This document shows, in pieces, positions 58,845 to 64,000 of a stretch of DNA of 64,000 nucleotides (the first letter of the stretch is position 1; each line of letters begins with the position of its first letter). A program made the position numbers and the translations under genes. The stretch is from Chrysopilus asiliformis. Its lineage: Eukaryota > Arthropoda > Insecta > Diptera > Rhagionidae. The notes below the pieces were generated by a model. That model worked only from the letters and a program-made list of their open reading frames with translations, ran no database searches and had not been told where the DNA came from. The DNA is taken from contig OZ035962.1 of assembly GCA_964034945.1 (NCBI GenBank), forward strand, positions 100,318,284 through 100,382,283, given 5' to 3'.

Positions 58845-59174
58845 TAAGGAATTTTCGGAATTTCGTGTCATAGTGTAAACGGTCGTGCAACATGAATTTA
58901 GTGTCGAAGAAGAAAATTCGCGGAATAAAGTGTCAGATGTAAATGATCCCTAACGAAGTAAGTACTCATCGTGTGGGATCTTCATTGAAAGAGGTTTGAA
59001 GAATGACTCACGAAAAAACGAAATGGTATAAATTAAGTATAAATCAAAAGAAAATAAATTAATTGCCTTGATGTGTCAGAAAGAAAAGCTTTTGTTTTAT
59101 TTTGATTTTTCTCCAAATATTTATTTTATTTTATTTTTTATGCTTTTATATTTTTTGTGCTTCTATTTCTAATA

Positions 59175-59255
59175 GGTTAGGTTAGGTTAAGAAGACCGCG
59201 CACGCCCAGGCGTGAGTACAGCGCTACACTCGGAGGCCTACAGGCCCATTGTGAT
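59175..59255 (-). mobile_element. 81-bp retroposon with TAACC tail and 14-bp duplication
   Basis: Flanked exactly by TTCTATTTCTAATA (59161-59174 and 59256-59269). On the minus strand it reads ATCACAATGGGCCTGTAGGC... and ends TTAACCTAACCTAACC, so the pentamer run is the 3' tail of a 5'-truncated retroposon. From memory, fly genomes contain dispersed repeats with the same GGTTAGGTTAGGTT start and CCATTGTGAT part. Confidence 0.75.
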
Positions 59256-59269
59256 TTCTATTTCTAATA

Positions 59270-59976
59270 CACAGCGTCCAAAAAATTCTTTTTTTTTGTT
59301 ATTTTATTTCATTTCCAAAAAAAAAAATCTAGAAACGCTTTTGAAAAAGCATTGCCCCTGCCAATTTTTAAATAATAAAAAAAAACTAAATATTTTAAAT
59401 TCTTTTTCAGTAATCCCTAATACAATACTCATGTTTGATTCCTTGTTATCCTTTTGTGAAAAGGACTAATTAATAGCGACTTTGAATCAAAGTTTCAAAT
59501 ATGAATAGGGCTACAAATTGTACAATACTTTGGTCCGGCGAGTAATCCGATTTGTTATCCTAGGAACAGATAAATCCGCAGAACTTGCACGATATTTCGC
59601 TGGAAAGTTTTAATTAACAACATATATGGCTTTTAGATTTCGTTCCAATTCCGTGTGTGTGTTTACACTTGGGCTACGTATTTTTGCCTACCTCGATTCA
59701 ATACATGTAATATCCATATGAATTTAACATGTGTGTCTACGGCGATATGCTAGGATTAAAGTAGATCTTGTAAGTACCAATTTGGCAAGTATAAATGGGA
59801 GTTTTTGGTTACAACTTTCCTTAAGTGTATTTTCATTTGAGGAGTAAAACAATTTTGCTAATTACCTGGATGTTATTATGACAAAAAAAAACGCCTCTTT
59901 AAAATGTTTCAAAACTTTTTATTTTTCTTTTTGACATGCAAACACTTGAATGACACGTTTTTTACTTTATATGATA
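59270..59976. other. AT-rich stretch, no gene seen
   Basis: No motif or element end recognised; an 85-codon plus-strand frame (59212-59469) starts inside the retroposon and is not supported. Confidence 0.45.
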
Positions 59977-60256
59977 CTAGCTTGCATACCCGTCGTTGCC
60001 GGGTTAAGTTTTTTTGCCAATCGGTTCAGTAGTTTCCCCGCAAAAGAGTAACAGCGCAAAAACTAAGTTTCGATATGACTTTACCCCCTCCCCTTACTCC
60101 CCCCATCCCTCGCGTTACTTTTCCGCATACCTATGTTGGAACCAGAACTACCACAGATACTCATGCCAAATTTCAAGTCAATCGGTTCAGCCGTTTTTGC
60201 GTGAAAGAGGAACAGACAGACAGACAGACGGACACCAACTCATTTTTATATATTAG
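59977..60256 (+). repeat. Dispersed repeat family M, copy M2, with 7-bp duplication
   Basis: Same start (CTAGCTTGCATACCCGTCGT) and end (TTTTTATATATTAG) as M1, but with an internal block missing. TATGATA occurs at 59970-59976 and 60257-60263, a likely target duplication that fixes the ends of the family. It contains AAATTTCAAGTCAATCGGTT and CAGACAGACAGACGGAC. Confidence 0.75.
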
Positions 60257-60394
60257 TATGATATCATATAGGAGAATATTTAATATACCGTTTGTAACTC
60301 ATCGAACCAATCGTTGGACACAAAAATGTACCGCAACAGGATGTTTGAGATAGCAAAAGATTTTAATTTCCACACTCCGTATTTCCATCCGCCT

Positions 60395-60700
60395 GCCGTG
60401 AAAACCATGACTTTCGAAAGGATTGAACTTGAGACTTGAAAATTAATACAGATAAGGCCTGTACCTCGCCCTCCCCTTCCCCCTTCCCCCTTCCCCCTTC
60501 CCGCTTCCACTCTAACCAAACTCATACAAATGAAATTGTTTTTTGAAATTTTCTCAAAAATGGTGAGTTGCGTCGAAAAATTTATTAAGGTAAAATGTAT
60601 TCAGAATATGATTTTACATAAGTCTTGTTTACATCAATATCCAATCCAACCACTTCTTTTTCCCTGGAGAAAAATTTGATTCGTACAAAACCGCAATTTA
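60395..60700 (-). repeat. Dispersed repeat family N, copy N4 (inverted)
   Basis: Complement of the N blocks: CTTTCGAAAGGATTGAACTT, four TTCCCCC heptamers (about 60474-60504), CAAACTCATACAAATGAAAT, TTTCTCAAAAATGGTGAGTT and AAGGTAAAATGTATTCAGAA. Confidence 0.6.
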
Positions 60701-63700
60701 AAAGATTGCCATTTAAGCCAAATTCTGATAATCATCTTTCTATCCCCTTAAATTCCAGTAATTTTTGTTGACTTCGACTAATAATCCTAAATTGACTCAA
60801 AATTATTCTCTGAATAAATGCAACTATCAGATTTCTTAATTGGTCAAATTAAGAAGATGATCTCACAGTGTGAAATGACAACAATTTTCTTCAACAATTG
60901 GTTTGGATTGCAATTGACACATGATTTCAGCATAGAGTGAGAGTTATTTATGTCTTAATACAGTTCTTATGCTTTGTTTCAAGCCATTCTTATATAGAAG
61001 CATGACAATAAAACAAAATCGAAGTAAACTTTAATAACATTTGCTGAAGTTAAAGACTTTTCTTTGGACTTTGAAACGCGCAGACAGACAGAAGTCACAA
61101 TTCTTTTCATACTTCACACCTAAAGTAATGAAATTGTCGTAGCACAGTAATTTGTCATATTACTCGAGGGATTTAAGCCACAAAGAAAAATTCACACATG
61201 TCACATATGAAAGACGGACAGGTCCCGGATGGCAAAAATACCACGTCGAAAATCATCTTGAGTTGCGCAACAATAAGAAAATATTCATTTGAGAATCCAA
61301 GAATTCAAAAAGAACCGCAGATTTTTTTTTGTGCCGTCATGTCGCGAATCTTTTTTTTCAAGAGGATAAGAAACGGCGACGGGGGATAAAAATCCTTAAG
61401 TGTCTCTCGTATCATCTTAGGGGCAAATGTGAATATAAGTATGTGTGCGGCTCTATGTGTCGGTCATTAACGCCATTAAACCAGTTTTGATATTTTAATT
61501 CAACTCCATCACGCGTTTATGTCGACACGCACTCATTTATCTCATTTTTTGCAATTTTCCGCGACGCATCTTCTTGCAAGTTCCGACTGTGCTGCATATT
61601 TTCCAATATCATGCTGGTGCTGCAGGACTTACTGGCAAAACCCTGCAAGATACATTTAACCATGTTAGGCTGGAAATTGCATTAAACTCTGTATCTATGG
61701 ATAGTGCAAAGTGTAGATACAAGTAGAGTCTGCTTCAGTGGGACCAAAGAAGATTCTACTGAGATATCGACATCGCTTCGTCATCACCCATCGACATCGT
61801 CATTGGGGTCTTTGCTCACAGTCGGCTAATGTAGGCTTTCATCATTTTGCAATCAATTTCTTAGTCCTAATGGCAACATAAACGCATTAGTGCAACGTAG
61901 TTGACGCAATGCTCGGCATGCATCGTCGATTGCAAGACGGTTGGCATAGCTAAAAGTGTATAAATATTGTAAAAAGTGCGTTCGAAAAATGACAACAAAA
62001 TATTTACGAGATGGTCATCTTTGATACATTTTATATTCTTAGGTTGATGCATCAAATCAAAAGCATTTAAACACACTTAAATTATTGTCGCTCTCCAATT
62101 CATTGGTTGTGGCATGCGCAATTGCGAAAATATGCTAATTTTATGATGCTCTAGAATCATATGTGGTACAACCACCTGACTAGATAATATATACGTCAGA
62201 GTTTTCATGGAGAATTACAAAGAAATGGCGAAAAATTACAATTCCACTGAAATGGATTTCCTGTGTTTATTGCTAACAAAATTAAATTGTTGCTATCATT
62301 AACAATTATTTACGCACTTTACATGAAAATATTTCACAATTTACGGATAATGTGGTGCGGAGCGTTTAATCTACCCAGAAAAAAATTATTTATAACAGAG
62401 GAAATTTTTCGACTGCCATTAAAAATTATGATATATTTTGAATTGCCGTTACATTCATTTATTTTCTGAGATTTAAATTAAAAATCGCTATACAATGTGT
62501 TCCTAAAGAAAACAAAATAATATTGCATCATTAAAATTAACAGTGCAACATAGGATATGTGGAAATAATAAATAAAATATCTGTCTGAATAAATATTAGA
62601 AAATCTTTCAGATATTATTTTTGGGCCACGTGATTTTTGTATATTAGAAATTATTGAATTGACCTAAATATCATTCGTAAACGAGTGTATACAGAAGGGA
62701 ATCAATATAATTAATTCAATAATAGAAATATTCTCAAAACTGGTCGCGCCAGTCGCATATCAATTTGCATAATTGTGAACATAAAAAGTTATTAATTAAA
62801 AACCTGACGCCATCCCATGGCGGAAACCATTTCAAGAATTAATTACTGACCGAACGTCTGAAATCGATTTGAATTTACCAAGTCAATACAATAATCATAG
62901 AAAATAAGCAAAGGTCCGAAAGGGCCATGCAATTCACCTTACACTTTTGTATTTTTCCCCGGTGTTTACCCGTAGTTTTTTTTTTCTTGTATTTTTGGTA
63001 ACTTATGTTGAATATCTCGCCTATACTTTCTGGTATGGCACCCTTCATTCTTCCCGGTCTTTCAGTCGTGAGGTTTACTCTGTTCACCTTTCTGCTCGAT
63101 CTATGCTCCCGAGGTGCTCAATGAAAATATTTTTCCAGTGACAGGAAAAGAAACTTAATTTCCCAGCCCCCCCCCCCCCCTTTACTAGTTTTGTTGGTTT
63201 TGTATCACATTTTACTTTTCTATCGCTCATTCTACTACTAGTATACATTTGTGCTATGCTTAATTGACGAATACTAATTAATTTCAAATTCGAATCTCAT
63301 TATCGGTTTTTCGGTAGATCGATTAATGTTGGCCACACAGCTGGTATTACCATAGCATATTAGGGGAGATTGCAGGGTGTGTTACTAGGAAGCAAGGTGT
63401 AGGACTAGCAAGCATAACAAGAAAACATAATGTGGCAGCTTAAACGCTGTACGAGGAAAAACGGAAGCTTTTTTCGTTTTAGTGTATGGTTATTGTTGTT
63501 TAATATTCTTGTCAGAAATTTTTATGTTTCAATTACCCTAGCTCTTTGGGAATGTTAGTTTGATAATTAAGACAACTCCATTTGAGTGTTTATTTTCAGC
63601 TTAACATTTTGTAAAAGTTAATTAAAAAACATAAAATCGATAATGAAGTTGTCGGAATTGGATTCATGGCAAATTAATTCGTCGTATTGTGATTGTTTAT

Positions 63701-63750
63701 GAACTCCATACAGCCCACTGGATGCACATAGATTTTGCTTTTATTTCTTA
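60701..63750. other. Unassigned stretch, no gene seen
   Basis: The part 61440-61960 is less AT-rich and free of repeats, possibly unique or regulatory. A C15 run lies at about 63167-63181. No coding signal was recognised in either strand. Confidence 0.45.
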
Positions 63751-64000
63751 GGCCCCGTTTACACTTCAGAATTTATTTTGCTAATTTTATGCATTTGTCA
63801 CAGAATAAAATCACTTAAGTGCCAAATTACATTTGGCTTAAGTAAGCCGGCAACTTTTGGGCTTACATTTGGCTTAAATAAGCCAATGTGCTTACATTTG
63901 GCTTAAATAAGCCAATCCTGATTGCATATGCTACACAAGTTTACATGTGTGTGTGTGGACTCAACATCAGTCGTGCTTCAGTTGCAAGACAGTTAGCATG
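63751..64000. mobile_element. MITE C3, interrupted by F2, partial
   Basis: GGCCCCGTTTACACTTCAGA at 63751 matches the start of C1, and the copy follows C1 to CAGAATAAAATCACTTA (63817). There MITE F2 begins. The rest lies beyond the window. Confidence 0.6.
63818..64000. mobile_element. MITE F2, partial at window edge
   Basis: Inverted relative to F1. TTTGGCTTAAGTAAGCCGGC, AATAAGCCAATCCTGATTGC and GTTTACATGTGTGTGTGTGG match the complement of F1 nearly base for base. It follows TTA (63815-63817) within MITE C3 and is cut by the window end. Confidence 0.75.

Larger units (their letters stand above)
58025..58950. mobile_element. MITE C2, split by MITE D
   Basis: Left part 58025-58197 begins GGCCCGGTCACACTTACGA; right part 58845-58950 ends GTCAGATGTAAATGATCCC. 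The two parts align in order with C1 (CAGAATTTATTCCACGAATT; GTCGAAGAAGAAAATTCGCG). Flanks are TTA on the left and TAA on the right. Confidence 0.7.

Noticed and set aside
59175..59190. Telomeric repeat (GGTTAGGTTAGGTTA)
   Set aside because: Only three pentamers, within an insertion bounded by a 14-bp duplication; better explained as a retroposon tail.

Overview
The window looks like repeat-rich, AT-rich (about one third GC) nuclear DNA from an insect, most likely a fly (Diptera). The reasons are a mariner copy, several dispersed repeats built like those of fly genomes (TATACCC...GGGTATA hairpin next to CCGTCTGTC runs; a short retroposon with a GGTTAGGTTAGGTT end), and many small inverted-repeat elements with short target-site duplications. 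There is no bacterial-style gene order, no tRNA or rRNA gene, no CRISPR array and no intact long open reading frame. Species and order are inferences.

Layout. 0-10 kb: a LINE tail (0.94 kb), a CTCTTAA-rich inverted-repeat element (2.0-3.6 kb) holding a copy of dispersed family A, an internally deleted mariner (4.67-5.58 kb), a minisatellite broken by a 230-bp MITE with a 9-bp duplication (6.7-7.4 kb), and a family J repeat broken by MITE B1 (7.4-8.1 kb). 10-20 kb: MITE B2, a family N repeat, a second family A copy, otherwise featureless. 20-25 kb: a candidate last exon of a host gene with a poly(A) signal, two hAT-like pieces, a hexamer-rich fold-back, and MITE F1. 27-30 kb: a nest in which a CACT-ended element carrying a two-finger C2H2 ORF has received an LTR miniature retrotransposon (TRIM, identical 165-bp LTRs) nine bases from its left end and a family A copy in its middle. 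30-32 kb: a broken PIF/Harbinger transposase, a truncated LINE tail and family M. 32-45 kb: mostly unassigned DNA with family N copies and MITE C1. 45-50 kb: a 122-bp minisatellite, family J, a 325-bp retroposon with a 15-bp duplication, and MITE I inside family J. 50-64 kb: a fourth family A copy, a nest of MITE C2 > MITE D > a 58-bp-arm perfect palindrome, family M copy 2, and at the right edge MITE F2 inserted into MITE C3.

How the parts relate. Families A, J, M and N are different repeats, yet share an AAATTTCAAGTC-type core next to a GACA/GACG run, so they look like products of module exchange. MITEs B, C, D, F and I have AGG/GGC-type ends and TAA or TTA flanks; one insertion has paralogous empty sites in the window that support a 3-bp TAA duplication. 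This fits PIF/Harbinger mobilisation, and a Harbinger transposase relic lies at 30.3-30.7 kb. The only plausible host-gene evidence is the terminal exon at 20.29-20.46 kb and weaker exon candidates at 33.9 and 51.7 kb.
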